Source: Colocasia esculenta
Taxonomy: Eukaryota; Streptophyta; Magnoliopsida; Alismatales; Araceae
Reading direction: 5' to 3'
Assembly: GCA_014218235.1 (NCBI GenBank)
Contig: CM024759.1
Location: 9,068,712-9,132,711, forward strand
DNA: 64,000 nt
Below, piece after piece: positions 12,501 through 21,450 of this stretch (position 1 is its first letter; each line of letters begins with the position of its first letter). Below the pieces are notes generated by a model, which was not told where the DNA came from, did not search any database, and saw only the letters and a program-made list of their open reading frames with translations. The position numbers and the translations under genes were made by a program.

Positions 12501-12963
12501 TCCGCATGTCACTTTCCAACATGGCAGCACGCCGACTCTGCCGTAGTCCTTCTCGCCATTCTCTCTCATTAGGTGAGAGATCCTCATAATCTGTATCATC
12601 TGAGTCACCAACATCAATAGGAATTTGTCTTCCTTTCATTGCAGCCTTACTTTTTCCCTTCCCAGAAATCTCTTCATGCAGTTCTTCTTGATGTTGAATA
12701 CGTATGCCTCTTTGTTGTTGTCTTCCAGCCATGTACTCTTTCATCTCATTCACTAACTCTCGTGGACAATTCTTGCATTTTACTACATTTGTTCCAATAC
12801 CTGCAATGTGTTGTTTTAGGCGGTATACGCCTCCATTCATTTCCTTTCCACAGTGGTTACACCGCACTCTCTTAGAGGCAGCATCAATAAGGACACCGTG
12901 TTTCCATCCAATGTCTACTTGTGGGCCTGGTGACTGCTCTTCCTCGTGGCCCTCATCAGCCAT
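9532..12963 (-). CDS. hAT transposase of the inner element (probably just inactivated)
   Basis: Exon 1 is open for 572 codons, from the ATG at 12963 to a GTAAAT donor at 11241-11246. It carries the BED zinc finger (C35, C38, H52, C63), an RS/acidic linker, the DUF659 domain, the CDGWT catalytic motif at about residue 300, the VVTDNE aspartate motif and CAAHSLDLMMED. Exons 2 (11033-11163) and 3 (about 10874-10947) are small. Exon 4 starts at about 10770 and holds the ERNWSTFSLIHTKVRNRL dimerisation region with the conserved acidic residue. A charged linker and a G/Q-rich tail follow, ending with the stop at 9532-9534. I see one in-frame stop near the start of exon 4 (WWVM-stop-DYK), one at about 10034 and one at about 9768. 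The catalytic half is intact but the full protein is probably not made. It would bind TIR and subterminal DNA and cut as a dimer or oligomer in the nucleus. Confidence 0.85.
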
Positions 12964-13048
12964 AATTGCTAATCCTATAACAAATTAAGAATACAAACAC
13001 ATTCATGTGTAAGTATAAAATTATAAACATAATTACATCTAATAATAA

Positions 13049-13400
13049 CCCTAATTAAGGTGAAATTTAGAGATTTTCTCTAATTTCCCGAAATTAAATA
13101 GTTACATTATCAAACAAAGGCATGATTAAGTCAATTAAGTGATTGAAACACTTAATTGATCTCTAATTGTGCTAATACAACAAAAGCCCCAATTTTCAAA
13201 CCCTAATTAGGGTGAAATTTGGAGATTTTCTCTAATTTCCTGAAATTAAATAGCTACATTATCAAACAAAGACATGATTAAGTCAATTAAGTGATTGAAA
13301 CACTTAATTGATCTCTAATTGTGCTAATACAACAAAAGCCCCAATTTTCAAACCCTAATTAGCCAATTAGGGTGAAATTTGGAGATTTTGTCTAATTGAC
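13049..13400 (-). repeat. 152-bp tandem repeat in the inner hAT 5' region
   Basis: The word aaccctaatt recurs at 13049, 13201 and 13353, an exact period of 152 bp. Two full units and a partial third share the blocks gtgaaattt.gagattttctctaattt and aagtgattgaaacacttaattg. It lies just upstream of the transposase ATG, probably in a 5' UTR intron as in the outer hAT. Confidence 0.85.
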
Positions 13401-13629
13401 AAAATCTAGGGGAAGAATAAGAAGATATAAGAAGATTAAACATGTATACATGTGTTTTCATTTTTTTCAGAATTTATAACTAAATTTTGAAATTAAAAAA
13501 ATATATATACCTTAAGAAGAACAACTTCTCCCTTGCTTGAGTAAGATCTCCTGAGATCTACTCAAGAAGATCTCCCTTGGATGTGCTCCTTCTAACCTCT
13601 TTAAAGCTTCAAAGAGAACAAAGGGTTTA

Positions 13630-13676
13630 GAAGAAGAAGAAGAAGAAGAAGAAGAAGAAGAAGAAGAAGAAGAAGA
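13630..13676. repeat. (GAA)n microsatellite
   Basis: About 15 uninterrupted GAA units, next to a GGC/GGA-rich stretch (13680-13770). Any open frame across it is a low-complexity artefact. Confidence 0.9.
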
Positions 13677-16600
13677 GAGGCCGGCTGGGGAGGAGGCGGC
13701 GGCAGTGGAGGAGGCGGCGACGGCGGTGGAGGAGGCGGCGGCGGCGGTGGAGGAGGCTGCCGGAGCTGGGGGGGAAGGGGGAGCACCTTGCGTGCTTCCC
13801 TTGGCACCAAAACCTACAGGTTTTGGTGTCCTCGGGTGGGAAGGGCCGAACTTAGGGGGGGATCGATCGGGATCGACGCGGATCGACCCTTATCGGGCCG
13901 GATCGACGCCGGATCCATCGACTTTGCCCCGATAAGGGTCGATCCGGCGGTCTAAGTTCAAATTCGAACTTAAACCGGCCGGATCGACGAAATCGAGCCT
14001 GGATCGATCGATCCCGGTTTGACTCGATCCATCCAACTCAGATCCTGCTGAGTTGGGTCGATCCAGCCGGAAATCAGGGATTTTGGGGGGCTTCAAAGCG
14101 GAATCGGATCCTTAAGGGTCGATCCGATCTAGGATCGAGCGATTTTGGCTCGATCCCAGCGATTCTGCCTTCCATGGATGGGATTGTGGAAATGTTTCAA
14201 AATGTCCATCTTGTCCAATGGAAGTTAGAAATGAAATAAAAGCATATATGAAGGGGAAAAAAACAGAAAAATTATTGACAACTCAGCAGCAATAACAACG
14301 TCAAGATGAGATTTCTGGGAGACAGATTCGTAGAGATTATACTCTACCAATCAATGTGGATGATGATGAAGATGATGATGATCCTGATCTTGAGTTCACT
14401 GCAGCGGCACGTGCTAGTCGCCGTTCTTATGCGGAGGAAGATGACAGACGAAGGGGTTTGGGGACATCGGGAGCACATTTGTCTAGAGATGACTCTAGGA
14501 GATCTCTTCCTAGGAGTACATCAGTTCGTAGGGCTGCCGGTGCATTAGGGTGTGGAGGTAGACTTTTAGATGTTCATGCTCCTACACAGGGTCCTATGGA
14601 TGCATATTTGTATAGATCAAGGTCTGTAAAGCAACCAGGAATCAAGCAGACATTGAAAGGAGTGAAAGCCACTGCAAAGGCAGCAAATGGAGCAATCAAA
14701 GGTATTATCAAATGGTTTTTACATGCAGGTGTGCCGACACATACGGCAGAGAGCCCATATTTCTAGAGTATGTTGGATGCAATTGTGGAAGCTGGGCCTG
14801 GTCTTAAGGCTCCTACAAGGAAGTACATATATGATGCTGGGCTTGATAAGGAATATGATGAGTTGAAAGGATGGGTGAGTAGCTTCTAAATTATATGGAA
14901 AGAACGTGGTTGTACCATTATGTGTGATGGTTGGACAGGGACCACAAGGAAATCCATGATTAATTTTCTTGTGTATTGCTGTGAGAGGTCTATTTTTCTT
15001 AAATCTGTTGATGCATCTAATAAGATCAAGAATGCAGATTATTTGTTTAAACTAATGGATGAAGTTGTGGAGGAAGTGGGTGAAGAGAACGTTGTACAGG
15101 TTGTGATTGACAATGAACTGAGCCACAAGGCTGCTGGTAGGTTGTTGATGGAAAAGAGACAACATCTCTATTGGGTTCTATGTGCAGCACATTGTATTGA
15201 TTTAATGATGGAGGACATAGGCAAAGATGTACATATTCATGGCCTCATCGATGATGCTCAGATGATAACTTCATTTATTTATAGTCACAACAGGATTTTG
15301 AATATTATGAGGAAGTACACAGATGGGAGAGATCTTCTTCGTGCTGGTCCCACTAGATTTGCATCCAATTTTATTTCTTTGGAGAGCCTCATGAAATATA
15401 GGCATCAATTAGGCCAATTGATTAATTCTGAAGAATTTTTGCAACATGTAAACACTCTATACGGCCTGATAGTAAAGAATCTAAAGATGTTGCTCTCCAA
15501 GTCTAAGACCTGATTAGCAATGCACGATTTTGGGAGAAGATTTCCTACTACCTCAAAGTAATAGAGCCTCTGGTACTTATCCTTAGAATGATTGATAGTG
15601 ATGACAAAAATGATATGGGGTATTTGTACGAGGCAATGGACAAAGCAAAGGAAAATTTGAGGGAAAGGAATCTCAAGGCATACAGAAAATGGTGGGCCAT
15701 CATAGACAAGAGATGGGAGATGACTCTCCACCATGATCTTCATGCTGCAGATAATTTATTTAATGTAATTAGTTGCTGAATTTTTTATGATAACCATGTT
15801 GAAAATGTGTATCATATGCAGGGTATTTTTTCAACCCTAAAATTCAATATAAAGATAATGTGCACAATGACGAAGAAGTGATGAGAGGCACCATGAATGT
15901 CATCACTCGCCTTGCAAGGACAATGAATGAGAGATTAGATGCAATGGCGGAGGTAGGATAGAATGTTTTCTTTTGCATATGTATGCATGATTCATTTGAC
16001 ATATGTTATGTCTTCCATTTTGTAGGTGGAGAGATATAAGCTGAAACTTGGGATATATGGAGGATATGAGATGACATATGCAGCTCAAAGACTCACTCCA
16101 GGTTATTTTACACTCTTGGGTGTTTGCCTAAAATCATAGATTTAGGAATTCACCATTATAAAATGATTAATGTTCACTCCTTTTATTGCAACAACTGAAT
16201 GGTGGATTCAAGTCAATTATCAGCAAGTTGGGACAAATCTCTTAACGTATGTTGCAGTGAGAGTATTAAGTCAAACCACTTATGAAAGGAATTGGAGTAC
16301 ATTCAGCCTTATTCACACAAAAATCCGCAATAGACTGAGTGTGGATAGGCTAGAGAAGTTGGTTTACTGTCACTATAATATGCGTTTAAGGGTGAAGCAA
16401 AAAGAAGAAAGACAAAAGATAGAAAGAAAGAGATTCATACAACTAGCTGGTAGACCATTTGAGGATGTAGTTCCTGAGATAGATGTTGATGAGTTGCTAA
16501 ATGAAGAACACCCTTTACATGCTTGGGTGGAGACGAGAGCTGAGGGAGACATACCTGACTTTCATCTTGATGATCGCCTGGTTCAGGCATGTGAAGAAGA

Positions 16601-17808
16601 TGTTTTATTAGAAGAACATGTACCTGAGAGATGTGAGAGGCCCGAATTAAGAAGATCTGCCACTGTACATGATACTAGAATTTCTTCATCTCAGTCAGAA
16701 TTCAGAAGATCTACCTCCCAATTAGAGCCCAAAAGAAAGAAAGACAAAGGTAAGAAGAAAGCAAAGGCAAACAAAGAAAGAAGAACAGAAGAACCAAGAA
16801 GAAAATCACAAAAGGTGCAGAGGACTCTCCTGAGGCAGAGACACATATTGGGCAGCCATTTTCTGAGGCTCCATCCCTACCACCTCACTTGGCTAGATTA
16901 TATGAGGCAGAGAAAATACATTATCAACGTCGTAAAAAGATGATTACAAAAGGAAAAGGAAAAACAGTGGGGAGTGATGACTCCACTCAATCACCTGATG
17001 ATGATGATGGTGCTGCTGCAGGTACTAGAGCCACGAGAGGTTATGGGCTTGGGGGTATCATGTCAGGATATGAAGATTATTCAGAATCACCCCATCAACA
17101 AGAAGGAAGCCAAGGGGAAGCACAACAGCAACATGGGGGATATGAAGGCCAACAAAGGCAAGCAGGGCATGATTGGGGATATGGGTCTTCTTATCCACCC
17201 TTTTTTAGTCCCTCAAAATTGCCATATTCAGATATCAACTCTAGTAGTGGGACAGATTATTTGGGCAATATTCAAACTACTGGATATGGTAGTTTCTTCG
17301 CTCCGGGACAATCAAGAGAAAGTTCAAGCCAACAAGCAACGACACCTCGAGGCATCCAAAGAGGATTCCAAGACATTGCAAATTCTTTGTTTGACTTTGG
17401 ATATACACAGTATGGAGGACATGAGTATGTGCCACCTATTCAATTTCATGAGGTAGAGGATGAGGGTTCAGAAATGTCAAATTGAGAAGGTATTTTTATT
17501 TATTTCATGTTATAAACTTGTACATATATCTATTTTTTCAATGTATGAACATGATAAGATTTGAATTTGATCGTGTTTGTATTCAATGAATGTTGTATGT
17601 GTCTTCATAAATTTTTACAATTTTTAGAGATTTTTCTTGATTTTTCCTGATTTTTTCTAATTTTTTAACAATTTTTAAACCTGGCCGACCCAGGGTCGGC
17701 CAGACTCCATTGGAGTCGGTCGAATCCACAGATCCGACCCGACCCGGGTCGGGGTCGGCTGGGTTCGACTCAGCCAGCCGACCCAACTCTGCCATCCTTG
17801 AGTGCATC

Positions 17809-18282
17809 AGGAGTGCTCTGCGATCGTCGTATACCAGTGAAACTTAAAGGAAAGTTTTATTGAACGATAGTGAGACCTGCATTATTATATGGTATCGAGT
17901 GTTGGGCAGTGCGAAATGAATATATTAACAAAATGTGTGTGGCGGAGATAAGGATGCTGAGATGGATGTGTGATAAGACTAAGAAAGATAAGATTAGGAA
18001 TGAGCGCTTCCGTAAGGATTTTGGGATAACTCCGATTGATAGAAAAATGAGAGAAAATAGACTTTAGTGGTTTGGACACGTGCACCGTCGCGCTAACTCG
18101 GCGTCAGTTAAAAGATGTGATAAAATTTTAGTGGATACCAGTAAAAGAGCTAGGGGAAGGCCTAAAATGAGATGATGCGATGTTATTAGGAAAGACTTGG
18201 ACTTCTTGAGTTTAAGCACAACTATAGCACTTGATAGAAATTCGTGGCAGAAAAGAATTCATGTAGCCGACCCCAAATAATG
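17809..18282 (+). pseudogene. RTE reverse transcriptase fragment, C-terminal part
   Basis: It continues the LINE frame after the outer hAT: GVLCDRRIPVKLKGKFY, RPALLYGIECWAV, ...VAEIRMLRWMCDKTKKDKIRN, then WFGHVHRR, the ARGRPKMR block and VADPK just before the (gat)n tail. In-frame stops (18065-18067 before WFGH; 18173-18175 after PKMR) and the lost first half show it is dead. This C-terminal block is characteristic of plant RTE elements. Confidence 0.8.
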
Positions 18283-18387
18283 GGATAAGGCTCTGATGAT
18301 GATGATGTCAATACCAAGATATAGATTAATTTTTTTCCCCCTTCTCTTAATCCACCTAATATTGAGTAAATACTTGGTGCACACTTG

Positions 18388-18510
18388 TTATTAGGAAGGA
18401 CTTGACTTTTTGGATTTAAACATGAATGTAGCTCTTGATAGAAATCTTTGGCGGAAAAGATTCATATAGCCAACCACAAATAATGGGATAAGTCTCTGAT
18501 GATGATGATG
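18388..18510 (+). mobile_element. 123-bp RTE LINE tail with a 25-bp TSD
   Basis: A second, severely 5'-truncated RTE copy consisting only of the last ~120 bp (ttattaggaaggacttgac ... ataatggg..aagtctctgatgatgatgatg). It matches the end of the LINE at about 18186-18306. The flanks 18363-18387 and 18511-18535 are 25-bp direct repeats with two mismatches. Confidence 0.85.
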
Positions 18511-19069
18511 TGAGTTAATACTTGGTGCACATTTGGTGATGTGGCAAGCACATATTTGTCACCTCCTTGTCTTATCTTGACCCCAATCTGGACCAATCAT
18601 GTGGGAGTGTGCTTGCTACATCATACAAGTGTGCAGCAACTATTACTCTTTAAGTTAAACAAATGGCATATCTCATGCTTGTTGGTGGGGGCCTGAGGCA
18701 TGAGGTGATGGCTCAGATTTAGGCCCCTTAGAGCCACCCTCAAGGTCAATATCTTCATCTGGAGGGTTTCTCACCATGGAAGGTAGAATCGGTTGATTCG
18801 GATCGGGATCGGCCGATTCTGGATGGCCGATTTGATCCAAGGGGGAACCCCTTAGTCAAAATCCCAGTTGAATCGGCCAGAATCGAGCAGAATCAGCCTG
18901 GATCGATCCGGATCAACTGATTCCAAGTCAATTCCAGGCCGATTCTGCCATACAATTTTTTAATTATATATATTTATTAAAACTTGTACTAAATGTACAT
19001 TAATTTACATATTTATGTATACATAGTACATACATGCATTAACTATATGTATTAAATATACATGTTTTT

Positions 19070-19710
19070 GTTATTATATTTACATTAATATATGATTATA
19101 TGTACATTAACACACACATTAATACATGGAAGGCAGAATCGGGCGGATCGGAATCGGCCGATTCTGGGTCGGATCAGCCATGACCGATTCCTCCGATTCT
19201 GGCCGATTCTAGCCGATTCTGCTTGGGAATCGGTCGGATCGGATCAGGATCGGGTCTGGGCGATCCCGATCCGATTTCGATCCTGCCTTCCACGCATTAA
19301 TATATGTGATATACATATTGATTATGTTTATACATTAATATGATATGTATATATGTGCATATAGTTATTATATTTACATTAGTATATGATTCTATGGACA
19401 TTAACACACATAAGCACATTAATATATGATTGATACATATTAATTATGTTTATACATTAATATTTGTAACTATATATGTGCATGCTGTTATTTTATTTAT
19501 ATTAATATATGATTGTATGTACATTAACACACACATATATTAATATACGATTGATATACATATTAATTATATTTATACATTAGTATGTGTATATATGTGC
19601 ATATTGTTACTATATTTACATTAACACATGATTCTTTGTATATTAACACACACAAACACATTAATATATGATTGATATACATATTAATTATGCTTATACA
19701 TTAGTATATG
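19070..19710. repeat. AT-rich minisatellite, period about 116-125 bp
   Basis: The word gttattatattta (variants) recurs at about 19070, 19364, 19487 and 19605, each followed by cattaatatatgatt, a gtacattaacacacac block, attgatatacatattaatta and tttatacatta. The first unit is enlarged by the 170-bp MITE at 19125-19294. Confidence 0.7.
19125..19294. mobile_element. hAT MITE, family A (170 bp)
   Basis: The termini catggaaggcagaatcgg and, on the other strand, cgtggaaggcaggatcgaa match the inner hAT. The 8-bp TSD cattaata is at 19117-19124 and 19295-19302. That word is also part of the surrounding minisatellite, so the TSD alone is weak, but the termini are clear. The whole element is little more than the two subterminal regions, made of gatcgg/ccgatc words. 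Confidence 0.8.
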
Positions 19711-19780
19711 CAAGGTTCGGCACATCGTTGATTCTGATGGAATCAGGTTTTATCTGATTCGGTTCGATTCGCTTGGATAC

Positions 19781-19820
<40 letters not shown>

Positions 19821-20200
19821 AATAATGTTATATATATGTATATATATCACCCATGTGAAACATCTTATTTACCTGAACATCACTTAAGTAAATGTTAGTA
19901 TTTTTCCTGATTCGGTTCAACTCGTTGACTTTTTATTAGTAAGAGATAATTTTTTTGATATTTTTATTGGATTCAAATGTGGGGTACTTCCTTATTTACA
20001 TGTAATATTTTAAGTAAATAAAACTACAAATACTAACATTTACTTAAATGATGTTCAAGTAAATAAGGTATGTATTATGCGGATATGAAGATAATCGGGT
20101 ATATGTTTGTCTAATAATACATAATATATATTATATATATATACATGCGAATCGGGTTTCTCCTAATTTGATCCTATTCAATTTGATTCGGCAAACCATG
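19711..20200. mobile_element. hAT-type MITE, family C (490 bp)
   Basis: It starts caaggttcggc and ends ggcaaaccatg. The TSD is agtatatg/agcatatg (19703-19710 and 20201-20208, 7 of 8). Subterminal gattcgg motifs and an (AT)n tract at about 19780-19815 are visible. It contains an inverted pair: catttacttaagt-like sequence at about 19860-19895 and its complement at about 20035-20065. It has the same termini as 60-214 and 47650-48818. Confidence 0.75.
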
Positions 20201-20449
20201 AGCATATGTACATCAAAATATGCAAATATTGAAGACATTTTTTACTTTTTTCTTCTTCTGAATTATCTGATTTTTTATGTTTTTCCTCTTTTTTTTTCAA
20301 ATAAAACTATTTTTTTTTAATCTGGCCATTCCTAGATCAGCCAGAATTCCTGAGGATCGGCTGGATCACCGATCCGATCCCGATCTGGATCCAGATCGAC
20401 CCAAGCCTATCCAGACCCCCGATCTGATCCTGCCTTTCTTGTTTCTCAT

Positions 20450-20868
20450 GGGAGGGTGATAAGCTCTCAATGTTTATCCCAGATAGATCATCTCTTTGCT
20501 GTCTTTGTGGGGAAGAGGAGGAGAATTTGGATCATTTATTCACTGCTTGCTCCTTCAATGAAGGTCTTTGGGTCAAAAGTGGCTAGTGTCTCTGCCTTCC
20601 CATCCGTTCTTTCCAAGGTGTTCAGCAACTATTATTGGGCTGGGGCAGAAGGTTTCCAAGCAGGGGTGATCGGGTAGTGTGGTGGCTCATTTTGCATGCT
20701 ACTCCTTGGGCTGTCTTGAATGAAAGAAACAACAGAATTTTCAGGAGAGAATCAAGGCCAAAAGATGCAATTTTTCATCTAGCTAGGAACAACGTTGTGT
20801 TATGGGCTAAACTATTGGGAAATATAGAGAGCCCTCAGTCCCCTCTCTTTTTGTGTTTGGGGAGGTGA
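20450..20868 (+). pseudogene. L1 ORF2 C-terminus: RT zinc-binding domain (zf-RVT)
   Basis: One frame gives DKLSMFIPDRSSLCCLCGEE then EENLDHLFTACSF, the C-x2-C...H-x4-C zinc-binding domain of plant L1 reverse transcriptases. A second frame continues with WAVLNERNNRIFRRE, the usual LxxxWLERNxRIF block. At least one frameshift lies between them. It is a dead fragment, useful as proof that 18775-20441 is an insertion. Confidence 0.72.
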
Positions 20869-20995
20869 GGTTTTGTTTGTGAGCTTGGAGAGGGACCTTC
20901 TTGTATAGAGGTTTTTGTTGTTTATTTCCTCTACACCTGTACATTCTTTTCTTAATCAATATATTATATGGTACCATCCACATTTCCCCCTAAAA

Positions 20996-21445
20996 AAGAC
21001 AAATGACAGACCACAGAAAGGTTGTACTATCGAATACAGTTTATTATGGGGCTCTAATGACTGTATATAGAATGTAGGATTGCACGGTAGAAAAATGAAT
21101 CTTTATGGTATGTACAATATCCAGATACAGTATATTGTCTGGCCTGAAGGGAAAAAGGTGTTTGAGAATGTTCCAATCTTATTTAACTATAATTATAACC
21201 ATGTAATGGTTAGCTAATGAGATGGCCAACACTACGGATTGAAGAGAATGTCCTTAATGATCATGTCTTTGGTTGTTTGTTGGATGCCCAATTTCTAATG
21301 ATTAAGGTGTGAACAAGTAATGTTAAAGAAACTGAAGATTATGACAATGGCATATCTGAATATCTTTTAATGGAGGAAGAGAATGCACTAAACTGCATTT
21401 CTAAGAGTGGCCAATCTATTAGTCCTAGACTCCTAGTTTCTCAGT
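20996..21445. other. Gene-free DNA
   Basis: No coding region, RNA gene or repeat recognised. Confidence 0.4.
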
Positions 21446-21450
21446 GGTTT

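Larger units (their letters stand above)
9227..14176 (-). mobile_element. Inner hAT transposon, family A (4950 bp), near complete
   Basis: The TIRs are catggaaggcaggatcgg at 9227 and, on the other strand, catggaaggcagaatcgc from 14176. The perfect TSD gatgggat is at 9219-9226 and 14177-14184. Excision would rejoin the BED finger of the host hAT. Subterminal regions (9230-9345 and 13860-14165) are dense with gatcgg/gatcga words. The transposase gene runs leftwards from 12963. Its leader region contains the GAA microsatellite at 13630-13676 and a 152-bp tandem repeat. This is the only long, largely open transposase copy in the window. Confidence 0.93.
9063..17485 (+). pseudogene. hAT transposase of the outer element (BED finger, DUF659, dimerisation domain), interrupted
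   Basis: The start is at 9063 (MAHQEYEEQ). The BED zinc finger (C-x2-C at CNWCSKE, H in LKQHLDG) is cut by the inner element after LDGI and resumes at 14185 with the second cysteine part. An acidic, RS-rich linker follows, then the DUF659 region with the catalytic CDGWT motif at about 14920 and the CAAHCIDLMMED motif at about 15185. The C-terminal ERNWSTFSLIHTK dimerisation domain is at about 16285, followed by a G/Q-rich tail ending at 17485. In-frame stops at 14764 and 14887, a frameshift near 15470, and others near 15510-15530 and 16940 show it is inactive. The intron after LHAA has lost its GT donor. Two small coding exons are recognisable at about 15823-15950 and 16026-16101. Confidence 0.85.
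8028..17800 (+). mobile_element. Outer hAT transposon, family B (9773 bp including a nested element)
   Basis: The termini are imperfect inverted repeats: catggatggcaaagtcgg at the left, and the right end reads caaggatggcagagttggg on the minus strand. A perfect 8-bp TSD (agtgcatc) flanks it. Subterminal DNA is packed with gtcgg/ccgactc motifs (8038-8350 and 17690-17790). It carries a plus-strand hAT transposase gene with a non-coding first exon and several introns, broken by stops, frameshifts and the nested element at 9227-14176. Without the nested element and its extra TSD copy it is about 4.8 kb. Confidence 0.9.
7372..18306 (+). mobile_element. 5'-truncated RTE-type LINE, split by a hAT insertion
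   Basis: A LINE copy of about 1.15 kb, once the hAT insertion at 8028-17800 is removed. The reverse transcriptase frame runs up to 8027 and resumes after the second TSD copy at 17809. Its 3' end is the (gat)n tail typical of RTE elements (about 18293-18306). The host duplication atgtcaataccaagat lies at 7356-7371 and again at 18305-18320, so the LINE begins inside its RT domain (5' truncation). Confidence 0.82.
18775..20441. mobile_element. Non-autonomous hAT derivative, family A (1667 bp)
   Basis: The left terminus is catggaaggtagaatcgg. The right terminus reads caagaaaggcaggatcag on the minus strand. The TSD is tttctcac/tttctcat (18767-18774 and 20442-20449, 7 of 8). Removing it rejoins an L1 coding frame, which supports the borders. 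Subterminal gatcgg motifs and the A/T-rich stretch at 20215-20330 match the ends of the inner hAT (9227-9420). The interior has no transposase. It holds a minisatellite and two nested MITEs. Confidence 0.75.
18730..20995 (+). mobile_element. L1-type LINE 3' fragment, split by a hAT derivative
   Basis: Before the insertion the frame reads KVNIFIWRVSHGRV, typical of the end of plant L1 ORF2. After it, the RT zinc-binding domain continues, and the fragment ends in a 3' UTR with aatatatta and a short A-run at about 20991-20996. The 5' border is not visible. Confidence 0.6.

Noticed and set aside
13601..13810. Proline/leucine-rich reading frame on the minus strand
   Set aside because: It is the translation of the GAA and GGA/GGC microsatellites in the hAT leader.
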